A stretch of DNA of 64,000 nucleotides from Sporosarcina thermotolerans (GTDB taxonomy: Bacteria; Bacillota; Bacilli; Bacillales_A; Planococcaceae): contig NZ_CP125968.1 in assembly GCF_030067815.1 (NCBI RefSeq), positions 2,162,001-2,226,000 on the forward strand, written 5' to 3'. The notes beneath the pieces are model-generated. The model worked only from the letters and a program-made list of their open reading frames with translations. It had not been told where the DNA came from and made no database searches. A program made the translations under genes and the position numbers. Below are positions 27,136 through 37,147 of the stretch, piece by piece (position 1 is the first letter of the stretch; each line of letters begins with the position of its first letter).

Positions 27136-27160
27136 ATAGCCGAAGTTGAAAAGAATAAAC
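27136..27160 (-). promoter_or_regulatory. Sigma-B-like promoter of the KGG gene
   Basis: On the minus strand GTTTAT (27160-27155), 13 bp, GGCTAT (27141-27136). Each box matches the sigma-B consensus GTTTAA / GGGTAT at 5/6, and the spacing is right. gsiB of B. subtilis is the model sigma-B gene. Confidence 0.6.
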
Positions 27161-27257
27161 GGTTTTTAGGTGGACTTAACCCTTTTGAAATATTGGTAAT
27201 GATTACGAGATAAAAGGTTTGAATTTATGATGTTTGTATACTATTCGGAGTTTCTAC

Positions 27258-27295
27258 GTAAAAAAAGAGACCTGAATGAGGTCTCTTTTTTGCTG
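27258..27295. terminator. Terminator of the small lipoprotein gene
   Basis: AAAAAAGAGACC pairs with GGTCTCTTTTTT around a six-base loop. It serves the minus-strand gene and reads as a terminator in both directions. Confidence 0.85.
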
Positions 27296-27297
27296 AA

Positions 27298-27513
27298 TTA
27301 TTTGCTGTCATCCGTATCCGTGTCCGTATCAGAACCATCATCCACGTCAAGATCGACATTTGTATCTGTGCCATCTTCTACATCGGCAGGTGGATTATTG
27401 ATATCTACGTCCGTATCGTCTTCGCCATCTGCACATGCTGCGAGTAATCCTACGGATAGGAATGTTGCAGCTCCAAGTTTTAACCATTTCTTGTCTTCAG
27501 TTAGTAATTTCAT
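27298..27513 (-). CDS. Small Asp-rich lipoprotein of unknown function
   Basis: 71 residues: a short basic start (MKLLTEDKKWLKLG), a hydrophobic stretch with lipobox LLAAC, then a tail of Asp, Thr and Val repeats (DGTDTNVDLDVDDGSDTD). The acidic tail would extend from the outer face of the membrane and could bind cations; this is inference. GGAGGAGA precedes ATG 27513. Confidence 0.7.
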   Translation of the reverse strand: MKLLTEDKKWLKLGAATFLSVGLLAACADGEDDTDVDINNPPADVEDGTDTNVDLDVDDGSDTDTDTDDSK

Positions 27514-27616
27514 TGAAATCTCCTCCAAGGTGTAATCTTTAATTGTTGCCTACTTGTTAGATACCCTTGAAATAGTTTCCTAATCATTACAGATTTATTT
27601 CGATAATGTTACAGAC

Positions 27617-28519
27617 TTACGGTCGGTGCTGCACGTATTGATGTGATTCGGTCAATTGCGTGATGGAGTCCACCTCAGATTGCTCCACCAACTTTTCATA
27701 AGCGAGAATCGAATCAAGGAGTTGATCCGTTGAGCTGGCCCCAATTAACGCGGAAGCAACAACATCTTCGTTTAAGTTGAATGAAAGAGCGGACGCATGC
27801 ACATCATTCGTGGATTCATGTACTTTCCGAACAGTCTTCTTTAAATCTTCTGGACCATATTCAGCAAAGCTGTTCATTTTTTCCGCCCTTGCTACACCTT
27901 CATCCGTTAATAATCCCTTTGCCAATGTCCCTCTTGTGATTACGGATGCTCCCGCTTCGTGAATCATGGGAAACCATTCCTCAGGCCGGCGATCCAACAG
28001 ACTGTATTGCATCATGACGGATACGGCGGAGCTGCTTGTTAAAAAACGTTTGATGACATTCGGTCGAATCGAAGAAATTCCGTATTGCCGGATGAGTCCT
28101 TCCTTTTTCAAGTCCTCGAATGCTTCAATCGTTTCAGTCACATTATCCTCCATTGTTCCACCGTGCAATTGATACAGGTCGATATAGTCCGTTTTAAGGC
28201 GTTTTAAGCTCATTTTTACAGCCTCTTTTATATATTTCTTCGATGCATCCCAGCGCCAGCCTTCCTCGTTAGGAAGCATTCGGTTGCCGACCTTTGTCGC
28301 AAGGATGATTTCATCACGTCGGCCTTTTAACGCTTCTCCGACCAAAGCCTCATTTTTGCCACCAGCATATAAATCCGCAGTATCAAAGAAATTGATGCCC
28401 GCGTGCAGCGCCGCGTCTACGATGTTTTTCACTTCATCCAAGTCGTCAGGGAACGACATACACCCGAGTCCAAGTTCCGATGCATATAAACCACTCTTAC
28501 CAATCTCTCTTTTTTTCAT
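27617..28519 (-). CDS. yqkF: Aldo/keto reductase YqkF
   Basis: NAD(P)H-dependent oxidoreductase of about 300 residues. Catalytic Asp and Tyr in FFDTADLYAGGKNE, Lys in ILATKVG and His in DLYQLHGG give the aldo/keto reductase tetrad. ATG 28519 (MKKREIGKSGL) is preceded by GGAGGTG; the annotated frame could extend to 28549. Divergent from nudF, as in B. subtilis where yqkF and nudF adjoin. Substrate unknown. Confidence 0.9.
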   Translation of the reverse strand: MKKREIGKSGLYASELGLGCMSFPDDLDEVKNIVDAALHAGINFFDTADLYAGGKNEALVGEALKGRRDEIILATKVGNRMLPNEEGWRWDASKKYIKEAVKMSLKRLKTDYIDLYQLHGGTMEDNVTETIEAFEDLKKEGLIRQYGISSIRPNVIKRFLTSSSAVSVMMQYSLLDRRPEEWFPMIHEAGASVITRGTLAKGLLTDEGVARAEKMNSFAEYGPEDLKKTVRKVHESTNDVHASALSFNLNEDVVASALIGASSTDQLLDSILAYEKLVEQSEVDSITQLTESHQYVQHRP

Positions 28520-28623
28520 CAGAGCACCTCCACAATTGTTTTCATCCACTTCACTTCACTGTACAATGTAGAGGTTAATAGGGAAAGAATTGTTGCTTGG
28601 GAAGAGAAAAGGAGTGTGTCAAA

Positions 28624-29172
28624 ATGAATAATCGTTTTGAGGAAAAAACTATTTCATCCGATGTATTGTTCGAAGGGAAAATTATATCGCTACGTGTTGA
28701 AGAAGTCGAATTACCCGACGGCAAGCAAGCGAAAAGGGAACTTGTTGGTCATCCGGGGGCTGTTGCCATCATTCCAATTACAGAAGATGGGAAACTTGTT
28801 CTCGTTGAGCAATACAGAAAGGCATTGAACCGTTCCATCATCGAAATCCCCGCTGGCAAGATCGAACCCGGTGAAGATATTGAAGTGACTGCCCTCCGTG
28901 AATTGGAGGAAGAGACGGGGTACGGGGCTAATCATTTCAACTATATTCAGTCATTTGCCACGTCACCTGGTTTTGCAAACGAAATTATTCATATTTTCGT
29001 TGCGAAAGGATTATATAAAATAGAAAAGCCGGCAATGGGGGATGAGGATGAATTCATTAATATAATAGAATGTACACTCGAAGAAGCCGAGCAAATGGTG
29101 ATAGATGAAAGGATTTATGATGCCAAAACAGCTTTTGGGATCCTTTACGCAAAAATACTTTTAAATAAATGA
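28624..29172 (+). CDS. nudF: ADP-ribose pyrophosphatase
   Basis: NUDIX hydrolase cleaving ADP-ribose to AMP and ribose 5-phosphate. Nudix box: GKIEPGEDIEV then ALRELEEETGYG. The N-terminal FEGKIISLRVEEVELPDG and the SFATSPGFANEIIHIF segment are typical of this subfamily. ATG 28624 has AAAAGGAGTGTGTCAAA upstream; the open frame begins at 28597. 182 residues from that start. Confidence 0.92.
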   Translation: MNNRFEEKTISSDVLFEGKIISLRVEEVELPDGKQAKRELVGHPGAVAIIPITEDGKLVLVEQYRKALNRSIIEIPAGKIEPGEDIEVTALRELEEETGYGANHFNYIQSFATSPGFANEIIHIFVAKGLYKIEKPAMGDEDEFINIIECTLEEAEQMVIDERIYDAKTAFGILYAKILLNK

Positions 29173-29226
29173 GCTATTTAGGAACGGACAAGCATACGTT
29201 ATAGAAACGATGCGGAGGTGAAACCT

Positions 29227-29738
29227 ATGGTCCGTTCCTTATCATTTATCCATCTATTTATCGTACTAGCCGTCGGTTATATCGGCGGGGCATTGTTGTT
29301 TAGAGAAATTCCAGTCGTTGCATCCGAAAACTGGATCGGGTTTTTCTATCCAAGAGTTATCTCGTCCAGTGAAGGAAGTTTTATAAGACCTTTATTGACA
29401 TTAATTATATTTTTCGTTGTTGCATTTCTTCTTTCGATGAATAGTAAAACAAGACATGCCATTCTTTTTGTCGGTGCAGTAAAGTGCGTTTTATTTGGAT
29501 TATCATCTTCATATCTTCTCTCTTCAGGGATGAAATTATGGGCATATACAATTTGGTGGTTCCGTTCCAACTAGTGTCTAGCTATCTTTATTTGGTTTAC
29601 TGCAATGTTTTAAGTCCCCCATTTTTCAATCGGATTTCAAGGAAAGGACGGAACTTACAAGCGGTTCCTTTCTTAGCTGGCCTATGTTTATTGATCTTTT
29701 TAATAGAAATGACCATTTTTCATTTTCTTATCAAATAA
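29227..29738 (+). CDS. Polytopic membrane protein, SpoIIM-like, one frameshift
   Basis: About 170 residues with four to five membrane segments. It lies between nudF and fur, roughly where B. subtilis has spoIIM. The order of segments and the WWFPFQLVSSYLYLVYC region recall the PQN-containing block of SpoIIM (DUF95), a component of the septal peptidoglycan hydrolase complex for engulfment, but similarity is weak. The break at about 29565 (WWF|PFQL) needs one extra C. GGAGG precedes ATG 29227. Confidence 0.5.
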
Positions 29739-29768
29739 CTCATTTAATAGTTTCATATTCCCTTTCTG

Positions 29769-29798
29769 TTGTCACACTGAAGGCCCATTTGATATAAT
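29769..29798 (+). promoter_or_regulatory. Sigma-A promoter of fur
   Basis: TTGTCA (29769-29774), 18 bp, TATAAT (29793-29798), with TG two bases before the -10 (extended -10). Confidence 0.6.
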
Positions 29799-29824
29799 GG
29801 ATTTAGTGTTGAGGGGGGCGTCAT

Positions 29825-30283
29825 ATGGAGAGCCGGATTGAACGGATCAAAAAGCAATTGCACGGGGCCAGCTATAAGTTGACGCCTCAGCGGGAAGCTA
29901 CGGTCTTGGTCCTTCTTGAAAACGAAGAAGATCATTTAAGTGCTGAAGATGTTTTTTTACTTGTTAAAGAGAAGGCACCAGAAATTGGCTTGGCCACTGT
30001 CTACCGGACATTGGAACTGCTGACAGAATTGAAAATTGTTGACAAGATTAATTTTGGTGACGGTGTCTCCCGATATGATTTACGACAAGAAGGAGCATCA
30101 CGATTTCACCATCATCTTATTTGTATTGAATGTGGTAAAGTTGCTGAAATACAAGAAGATCTATTGGGCGATGTGGAGAAAATTGTCGAAAGCCGATATG
30201 GTTTTACTGTTAAGGACCACTGGTTGACATTCCATGGTGTTTGTCAAAGTTGTAAGTCTTCAGGCAATGAGAGTAAAAAGTGA
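29825..30283 (+). CDS. fur: Ferric uptake regulator Fur
   Basis: Iron-responsive repressor, 152 residues. Winged-helix region LTPQREATVLVLLENEEDHL and VYRTLELLTEL; metal sites HHHLICIECGKV and CQSC. It is near identical in its first 100 residues to what I recall of B. subtilis Fur. It has its own promoter and a terminator with G-U pairs just downstream. Confidence 0.96.
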   Translation: MESRIERIKKQLHGASYKLTPQREATVLVLLENEEDHLSAEDVFLLVKEKAPEIGLATVYRTLELLTELKIVDKINFGDGVSRYDLRQEGASRFHHHLICIECGKVAEIQEDLLGDVEKIVESRYGFTVKDHWLTFHGVCQSCKSSGNESKK

Positions 30284-30285
30284 AA

Positions 30286-30315
30286 GAGGGATGGCGAGAT
30301 GCTGTCCCTTTTTGT
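30286..30315 (+). terminator. Terminator after fur
   Basis: AGGGATGGC pairs with GCTGTCCCT (two G-U pairs) around GAGAT, followed by T5. Confidence 0.75.
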
Positions 30316-30364
30316 CATTTAAGTGTAAGGGAGGGAATGGCTTGAACGATTTTGCCTGCTTAAT

Positions 30365-31264
30365 ATGAAAGATGGAAAATTTGCGTTGGAAGATTATATG
30401 CACTTTCTAAAGGTAGAAAGGCAACTTTCCAAAAACACAATTTCGTCCTATAAACGGGATCTTGTTGAATATATTGATGCAATGGAAAAGATTGGTATGG
30501 AATCGATTGACAAAATAGATCGTTCTTCCATTTTACGACATTTGCATAAATTGAAAGAAGAAGGGAAATCTTCTCGGACGATAGCTCGTCATATATCTTC
30601 GGTGAGGTCTTTTCATCAATTCCTATTACGTGAAAAAGTGACGACACAAGATCCGACCGTTCACCTTGAAATGCCTAAGCTTGAGCAAAAATTACCATCT
30701 GTACTTTCAGTTGCAGAAGTGGACAAGCTAATATCAATGCCGGAGAGCAGTAAATTTCAAGGGAAACGAGATGTCGCCCTTATGGAATTGCTTTATGGTA
30801 CTGGAATGCGGGTCAGTGAACTAATAGGTCTTGATGTCGAGGATGTCCATTTGTCAATGGGATTCGTCCGCGTATTTGGCAAGGGTGGTAAGGAAAGGAT
30901 TATACCACTTGGCGGCGGTGCATTAAGAGCATGTTCTACATATTTAAAGGAAGCGCGTCCTGAATTCATTGCAAAAACAAAAGGGACAAATGCCTTTTTT
31001 GTTAATATGAGGGGGACCCGCTTGACAAGGCAAGGTTGTTGGAAAATATTAAAAGGGTATGCTGTTAAAGCGGGTATACAAAAAGAACTGACGCCGCATA
31101 TTTTACGTCATTCTTTTGCGACTCATCTTATTGAAAATGGTGCTGACATCCGTGCAGTACAGGAAATGCTTGGCCATGCGGATATTTCAACAACACAGAT
31201 TTATACACATGTAAGTAAGGCAAGGCTTAAGGATGTTTATGTAAAGTTCCATCCAAGAGCTTGA
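30365..31264 (+). CDS. xerD: Tyrosine recombinase XerD
   Basis: Site-specific recombinase resolving chromosome dimers at dif with XerC. Catalytic residues in order: Arg in GTGMRVSEL, Lys in GKGGKERI, HxxR in HILRHSFATHL, His in LGHADIS and Tyr in TQIYTHV. 299 residues, normal length. ATG 30365 has no ribosome binding site; GGGAGGGA sits before a TTG at 30342 whose frame ends after eight codons, so the true N terminus may start there with one more indel. It leads into deoB, the B. subtilis order. Confidence 0.95.
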   Translation: MKDGKFALEDYMHFLKVERQLSKNTISSYKRDLVEYIDAMEKIGMESIDKIDRSSILRHLHKLKEEGKSSRTIARHISSVRSFHQFLLREKVTTQDPTVHLEMPKLEQKLPSVLSVAEVDKLISMPESSKFQGKRDVALMELLYGTGMRVSELIGLDVEDVHLSMGFVRVFGKGGKERIIPLGGGALRACSTYLKEARPEFIAKTKGTNAFFVNMRGTRLTRQGCWKILKGYAVKAGIQKELTPHILRHSFATHLIENGADIRAVQEMLGHADISTTQIYTHVSKARLKDVYVKFHPRA

Positions 31265-31303
31265 AGACTCAAAGATACAGTGACACAAACTGGAGGAATC
31301 GAT

Positions 31304-32497
31304 ATGGAAAAACAACAATTTAAACGTATTCATTTAATAGTTCTTGACTCGGTAGGGATCGGAGAAGCCCCGGATGCCGAACTTTTCGGTGATGTGGGTG
31401 CGGATACACTTGGACATATTGGAGAAAGAATGGGCGGCTTGAAGATGCCGAACATGGGAAAATTGGGTTTATCGAATATAAAGGAAATTGAAGGAATCGA
31501 TGTCGAACCAAATCCAATCGGGCTTTATGGAAAAATGCAAGAAGCCTCAGTCGGTAAAGATACAATGACAGGACACTGGGAAATGATGGGGCTTAATATC
31601 GATAAACCATTTAAAGTGTATCCGAACGGATTCCCTCGGGAACTGATTGAAGAGTTGGAGCAAAGGACGGGTAGGAAGGTTATTGGCAATAAACCAGCAA
31701 GTGGAACCGGAATCATCCAGGAGCTTGGTGAAGAACATATGAAAACAGGTGCAATAATTGTCTATACATCAGCCGATCCCGTTCTTCAAATTGCTGCCCA
31801 CGAAGGAATCATACCAATCGAAGAGCAATATCGTATTTGTGAAATAGCCCGCGAGATTACGTTAAAACCTGAATTTCTTGTTGGAAGGGTAATCGCAAGA
31901 CCGTTTGTCGGCGAACCTGGAAATTTCATACGTACAACAAACCGTCATGACTATGCATTAAAGCCTTTCGATCGAACCGTCATGAATGAACTGAAAGATG
32001 TGGGTCAATCTGTTATTGCAGTCGGTAAAATTTCCGACATTTTCAATGAAGAAGGTGTTACGGAAGCGGTACGAACGGTAAGTAATATGGATGGCGTTGA
32101 TAAATTGCTTGACGTCATGAAATCGGATTTTAATGGGCTAAGCTTTACAAATCTTGTTGATTTCGATGCCTTATATGGCCACCGCAGAGATCCAATCGGT
32201 TACGGAAATGCATTACAAGATTTTGATGCTCGTATTCCAGAAATCATGAAGGCTCTTAAAGATGACGACTTGCTAATCATAACGGCGGATCACGGGAATG
32301 ACCCTGTGCATAGCGGAACTGATCATACGAGGGAGTATGTTCCACTTATTATTTACTCACCGTTGTTTAAACAGGGTGGCGAATTGCCTTTACGGAATAC
32401 ATTCTCGGATGTTGGTGCAACAATTGCCGATAACTTTGGCGTGAAGCTACCTCAGTTTGGAGAAAGCTTTTTAAGTTTATTAACGGAAAAGGTGTGA
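31304..32497 (+). CDS. deoB: Phosphopentomutase
   Basis: Interconverts ribose/deoxyribose 1- and 5-phosphates (drm of B. subtilis) in nucleoside catabolism. Alkaline-phosphatase-fold motifs: [25 protein letters not shown] with the phosphorylated Thr, and ITADHGNDP. 397 residues from ATG 31304 with TGGAGGAAT upstream. It overlaps pdp, so the two enzymes are made together. Confidence 0.96.
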   Translation: MEKQQFKRIHLIVLDSVGIGEAPDAELFGDVGADTLGHIGERMGGLKMPNMGKLGLSNIKEIEGIDVEPNPIGLYGKMQEASVGKDTMTGHWEMMGLNIDKPFKVYPNGFPRELIEELEQRTGRKVIGNKPASGTGIIQELGEEHMKTGAIIVYTSADPVLQIAAHEGIIPIEEQYRICEIAREITLKPEFLVGRVIARPFVGEPGNFIRTTNRHDYALKPFDRTVMNELKDVGQSVIAVGKISDIFNEEGVTEAVRTVSNMDGVDKLLDVMKSDFNGLSFTNLVDFDALYGHRRDPIGYGNALQDFDARIPEIMKALKDDDLLIITADHGNDPVHSGTDHTREYVPLIIYSPLFKQGGELPLRNTFSDVGATIADNFGVKLPQFGESFLSLLTEKV

Positions 32498-32502
32498 TGA
32501 CT

Positions 32503-33810
32503 GTGTTCAGAATGGTTGACATTATCGAGAAAAAAAGGGACGGGGAAACACTTACGAAAGATGAGATAACATTTTTCATCGATGGATATACAAATGGATC
32601 CATTCCGGATTATCAAGCAAGTGCATTTTTAATGGCAGTATACTTTAAAGGAATGACAGCCGAGGAGCAAGGGCACTTGACGTTGGCGATGGTTGAATCA
32701 GGCGATCAAATCGATTTATCTGCCATTGAAGGTGTCAAAGTGGATAAGCACTCCACAGGTGGAGTAGGGGATACGACAACTCTTATTTTAGTACCGTTAG
32801 TGGCGGCATGTGGTGTACCTGTAGCCAAAATGAGCGGAAGAGGATTAGGACATACTGGCGGTACACTTGATAAGCTTGAATCTATAGAAGGTTTTCATAT
32901 TGAACTTACGGAAGAGCAATTCGTCAAACAGGTGAATGATCTTAAGCTTGCCGTAATCGGGCAAAGCGGCAATCTGACTCCTGCGGATAAAAAACTGTAT
33001 TCATTGCGTGATGTCACTGCTACAGTAAACAGCATCCCGCTAATTGCAAGTTCAATTATGAGTAAAAAAATTGCTGCAGGTGCAGATGCCATTGTTTTGG
33101 ATGTCAAAACAGGTGATGGCGCATTTATGAAAACGCAAGAAGACGCTGAAGCTTTGGCTCACTCGATGGTATCAATCGGACATCAGGTTGGTCGCGATAC
33201 GATGGCGGTTATTTCCGATATGAGCCAGCCTTTAGGGTTTGCAATCGGAAACGCACTTGAAATCAAAGAGGCGATTGATACACTAAAAGGGCAGGGACCA
33301 GAAGATTTAACCGAACTCTGTTTTGTCTTAGGCAGTAAGATGATTGTGGCTGGCAAAAAAGCTGATTCGCTTGAAGAGGCTCGGAAAATGTTGGAGGCCG
33401 TCATTGCGGACGGCTCGGCTTTGGAGTTATTCGGCAAGTTAATCGAAGCGCAAGGCGGAGACGCTCGCATTATTCATGACACATCGTTATTGCCAACTGC
33501 AAAATACGAAATCGAAGTTCCGGCGCTTGTTACCGGTACCATTTCAAAAATGGAAGCAGATGAAATCGGTGTAGCTGCAATGCTACTTGGAGCAGGAAGA
33601 GCGACCAAAGAAGACGAAATCGATTTGGCTGTAGGCATTATTTTGGAGAAAAAAATAGGGGATACTGTTACAGCGGGCGAGCCGTTAGCTATTATTCATT
33701 CAAATAATGAAAATGTAGCAAAATCCATCGAATTGATCCAAAAACATATTCATGTTTCAGATAACATACAAGAAAAACCTGAGTTAATTAAGAAAATGAT
33801 TACTGAATGA
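32503..33810 (+). CDS. pdp: Pyrimidine-nucleoside phosphorylase
   Basis: Splits uridine and thymidine to base and (deoxy)ribose 1-phosphate, which DeoB then converts. Phosphate-binding KHSTGGVGD and the thymidine phosphorylase signature [18 protein letters not shown] are intact. GTG 32503 has AAGGTGTGAT upstream; ATG 32497 and GTG 32494 are alternatives. About 435 residues. A purine phosphorylase gene, present at this point in B. subtilis, is absent. Confidence 0.95.
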   Translation: MFRMVDIIEKKRDGETLTKDEITFFIDGYTNGSIPDYQASAFLMAVYFKGMTAEEQGHLTLAMVESGDQIDLSAIEGVKVDKHSTGGVGDTTTLILVPLVAACGVPVAKMSGRGLGHTGGTLDKLESIEGFHIELTEEQFVKQVNDLKLAVIGQSGNLTPADKKLYSLRDVTATVNSIPLIASSIMSKKIAAGADAIVLDVKTGDGAFMKTQEDAEALAHSMVSIGHQVGRDTMAVISDMSQPLGFAIGNALEIKEAIDTLKGQGPEDLTELCFVLGSKMIVAGKKADSLEEARKMLEAVIADGSALELFGKLIEAQGGDARIIHDTSLLPTAKYEIEVPALVTGTISKMEADEIGVAAMLLGAGRATKEDEIDLAVGIILEKKIGDTVTAGEPLAIIHSNNENVAKSIELIQKHIHVSDNIQEKPELIKKMITE

Positions 33811-33812
33811 AA

Positions 33813-33858
33813 TAAACCATTCCTTGAACAGCAAAAATGTTCGAGGAATGGTTTTTTT
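33813..33858 (+). terminator. Terminator after pdp
   Basis: AAACCATTCCT(T)GAAC pairs with GTTCGAGGAATGGTTT, followed by T7. Confidence 0.9.
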
Positions 33859-33952
33859 ATTTGGTATCCGTTTCAAAAGATTCTATAAGAATTTATTTCC
33901 TTTCATGTGTAAACCGTCCTTAAAATGGATAGGCTTTTAAGGTAGAACGCAA

Positions 33953-34029
33953 TGTCGAAAGATAGGAGATTTAAGAATTGTATGACTACTTCTGTCGAGC
34001 AAAAGGGTTTTCCACTTCCCGTGTTGAAT
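33953..34029 (+). promoter_or_regulatory. Sigma-H promoter and Spo0A boxes of the spoIIA operon
   Basis: AAAGGGTTT (34002-34010), 12 bp, GTTGAAT (34023-34029). This matches the sigma-H consensus RNAGGAWWW-N11/12-RNNGAAT with one difference. TGTCGAA at 33953-33959 and TGTCGAG at 33993-33999 match the 0A core. spoIIA of B. subtilis is the classic sigma-H, Spo0A-activated operon. Confidence 0.7.
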
Positions 34030-34055
34030 AGTTCCGCATAAAGGAGGGATTCAGC

Positions 34056-34405
34056 ATGGCTGAAATTAAACAAATTGATGGCATTATGGTAGTAACGTTG
34101 GCAGGGGAGTTGGACAATCTTGAAGCAAACAAGATTCGTTCCACTATATCTTCCTCTATCTTCACGGGGAAAATACGGGGAATCGTTTGGGATTTAAGCC
34201 GGCTTGGATTCATGGATAGCGCGGGGATTGGCCTTATTTTAGGAAGAATGCGCGATCTTGCACCATTCAATGGGGAAACCATCATCGTAAATCCGTCTCC
34301 TACGATGGAAAAGATTTTTAACTTTTCAGGTTTGGGTTCCAATATCAGGCATGGCTCAATCGACAGTGTAATTGGTGAAATCGGAGGGTCTTATATGAGA
34401 AATGA
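34056..34405 (+). CDS. spoIIAA: Anti-sigma-F factor antagonist SpoIIAA (frame joined to spoIIAB)
   Basis: STAS-domain protein that, when dephosphorylated, frees sigma-F from SpoIIAB in the forespore. Phosphoacceptor Ser-55 in FMDSAGIGL. As written the frame runs straight through into SpoIIAB, giving one 261-residue product. If one G is added in GGAGGG (about 34385-34387), as in the window's other broken G runs, the protein ends EIGGVLYEK at TGA 34403-34405, overlapping the spoIIAB start. AAAGGAGGG precedes ATG 34056. Confidence 0.92.
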
Positions 34406-34841
34406 AATGACATTATCTTTCGTTGCGATTGAAGAGAATGAAGCGTTGGCGAGAATGGCGATGACTTGTTTCATCACACCACTCGATCCGACACTTGAAG
34501 AAATTTCAGAGTTCAAAACGATTGTCTCGGAAGCCGTCACTAACGCAATTATCCATGGATATAATTGTGATGGTAAAAGTTTGGTTACGATTCATGCCGT
34601 GATTGACGACAACAAGGTTATGATGACCGTCGAGGACAATGGCGAAGGTATTTTTGATGTGGAACAAGCTATGGAGCCCATGTTTACAACAAAGCCATTA
34701 ATGGAAAGATCCGGAATGGGATTCACGATTATGGAAAGTTTTTCAGACAGTCTTTCCGTAGAATCTACGCTTGGTAATGGGACGGTAGTTCGATTTGAGA
34801 AAACGTTTTCTCCGGTCACGGAAGTAAGCAGAATGAGGTGA
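34395..34841 (+). CDS. spoIIAB: Anti-sigma-F factor / serine kinase SpoIIAB
   Basis: GHKL-fold kinase that holds sigma-F inactive and phosphorylates SpoIIAA. N box EAVTNAIIHGYN, G1 box VEDNGEGI and G2 region MERSGMGFTIM are intact; 148 residues. ATG 34395 has GGAGGG seven bases upstream. It is in the same frame as spoIIAA in this assembly (see that entry). Confidence 0.94.
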   Translation: MRNEMTLSFVAIEENEALARMAMTCFITPLDPTLEEISEFKTIVSEAVTNAIIHGYNCDGKSLVTIHAVIDDNKVMMTVEDNGEGIFDVEQAMEPMFTTKPLMERSGMGFTIMESFSDSLSVESTLGNGTVVRFEKTFSPVTEVSRMR

Positions 34842-34844
34842 CCG

Positions 34845-35634
34845 ATGGATACATCTGTTGAAAGACAAGATGCTCTTTTGTCCCAGGAAAAAATGAGAGT
34901 TCTTATCCAGCAATCCCAGGAGGGGGATAAGGACGCAAGGCGCATGATGGTTGAAGGGAATACAAGATTAGTTTGGTCCATCGTGCAACGTTTTTCAACG
35001 CGAGGAGCGGATCTTGAAGATCTGTTTCAAATCGGATGCATTGGACTTATGAAATCGATAGACAAATTTGATTTGTCCTATGACGTGAAATTCTCCACTT
35101 ATGCTGTGCCCATGATTGTAGGAGAAATCCAACGATTCTTAAGGGATGACGGCATGGTGAAAGTAAGTAGATCGATTCGCGAATTAAGTTTTAAAATCCG
35201 CCATGCAACTGATAATTATATTAAAAACCATGGTAAATCGCCGTCCGTCTCTGAAATTGCAGAGGCATTGGAAGTGTCTGTAGATGAAGTGATTTTAGCT
35301 TCAGACGCATTAAGAGATCCTGCTTCTCTTCATGAGCAACTATATGAAAACGAAGGAGATAGTTTGACATTGATGGATCAACTTCGGGACGATCGTTCTG
35401 AAAGATTCTTCGATCATATACCTCTAAGAGATGTAGTTTCAAAACTTAATAAACGTGATCAGACAATCATCTATATGAGGTATTACCTTGACTACACACA
35501 AAGTGATATTGCCGAAAGAATCGGCATTTCCCAAGTACAGGTTTCCCGATTAGAAAAAAAAGATACTTGCCCAATTAAAGACATGGATGAGCTCACAACA
35601 AGATGAAAGTGACAATAAAGTGAGGGCGGACTAA
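34845..35634 (+). CDS. sigF: Forespore sigma factor SigF, indel near C terminus
   Basis: Sigma-70 family factor that starts the forespore programme. Region 2 (LVWSIVQRFSTRGADLEDLFQIGCIGLMKSIDKFDL, residues about 44-80), region 3 and the region 4 helix-turn-helix (YTQSDIAERIGISQVQVSRLEKK) are clear. As written it ends at 35606 in a foreign tail after a run of eight A; seven A give ILAQLKTWMSSQQDE and a stop at 35634, close to the expected ending. Third gene of spoIIA. Confidence 0.93.
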
Positions 35635-35637
35635 GCA

Positions 35638-37084
35638 TGGCGAAGTTATTCACATCTTTGAAAGAAGCAGAAAAATGGTTTGAAAGTAAATTTGGCAAGA
35701 ATGAAACATTTGATGCAACCGCAAAAACAGTCCATCTTTGGGAAATGCCAGTTATGATGTTTTATATTAACGGACTTATGGATGGACAGCTTTTGACAAT
35801 TCTATTAGCTGAAATGCAAGAAGGGTTCGACAAAAAGAGGGCCATAAAGATGACCCTGAATGGTTTTTAAATTATTTCCCTTACTACGCATTGGAAGATG
35901 TGGATGAACGGGATACATTACTTACATCTATATTAAGTGGTTTAGTCGGTTTTATTTTACCGAATGGCTATGCTTTCCTTGCCGATTTACGAAGCTCACC
36001 GGGAAGAAATCCTGAGGAACCCGACACCGAAAAGGTTATAAGAGGTTCAAGGGACGGTTTTACTGAAAACATTATCGTTAATACCGCGCTTGTAAGAAGA
36101 AGATTAAAGACAGAAGATCTTCGTTTTGAAATGCATTCAACGACAGTAAATGGAAAAACGGATGTGGCAATCACATATATGAAAGGTGCTGCCAGTGAGG
36201 AGCATCTTTCACTTATTCGCAAAAGACTTGACGAGATCAAACACGATGGCCTGACGATGACTGATAAGTCTTTGGAGGAGTTTCTTTTCAAACAGAGATT
36301 TCATCCAATGCCTTTTGTTCGTTTTACGGAAAGGCCAGACATTACTGCAGCCTACCTCTTGGAAGGACATATTGCTGTAATTGTCGATACATCTCCTTCT
36401 GTAATTTTAGTTCCTATAACCTTATTTGATCATTTACAGCATGCCGAGGAATATCGTCAATCCCCATTTACAGGTACCTTTGTTAGGTGGATAAGATTGT
36501 TCGGTGCGCTAATTAGTATGGTTCTTCTTCCGTTTTGGTATTTGGTTGCAACCCATCAGCAATATTTGCCAGTTATGCTGAATTATATCGGACCAAATGA
36601 TCCAGGGTCTGTACCGTTGATCGTCCAACTACTTATGGCGGATATCGGTATCGAGGTACTACGAATGGCGGCCATTCATACACCGAATCCGATGTCGACC
36701 GCAATGGGACTCGTTGCAGCAATCGTTATTGGTCAGGTAGCTATTGATGTAGGATTGTTCACCGGAGAGGTAATTTTATACGTGGCTGTAAGTGCGATAT
36801 TTACGTTTGCAATCCCTTCATTTGAATTAAGTTTAACGACGAAGGTGTTTAGGGTTTTCATACTTGTTTTAACCGGTATTTTGGGAGCACCAGGGTTCTT
36901 TTTGGGGATTGTGCTTCTTGTCTACTACTTAGCATCCCTTAAGCCAATGGGTGTTCCATATCTATGGCCACTCTTACCGTTCTTTCCAGCCGCGATGCGG
37001 CGTGTAATCATTAGATATCCAATGACATTGGATGCACCAAGACCTTTCATAACAGACTCACCTAACAGGGATAGGCTTTCGTAG
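35638..37084 (+). CDS. spoVAF: Spore germination membrane protein SpoVAF, one frameshift
   Basis: GerA/SpoVAF-family protein of about 482 residues, expected in the spore inner membrane. The N-terminal soluble domain (LKEAEKWFESKFGKNETFD, then VDERDTLLTSILSG and FTENIIVNTALVRRRL) is followed by several membrane segments in the second half. The frame breaks at about 35838: FDKKR should continue GHKDDPEWFLNYFPYYALED, needing one G in GAGGGC. It directly follows sigF; spoVAA-AE, which lie between them in B. subtilis, are missing here. Confidence 0.9.
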
Positions 37085-37147
37085 GGGATTGCTTCCAACC
37101 TTCCAGATATGATAAAGTTTTATCAATAAGACTTGGAGGAATGGAAT

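Noticed and set aside
29227..29738. Firm call of spoIIM
   Set aside because: Position and topology fit, but the protein is shorter than usual SpoIIM and the motif match is weak; kept as SpoIIM-like.
34056..34841. True SpoIIAA-SpoIIAB fusion protein
   Set aside because: A single missing G in a G run restores the usual overlapping stop and start; reported as a finding only with that caveat.
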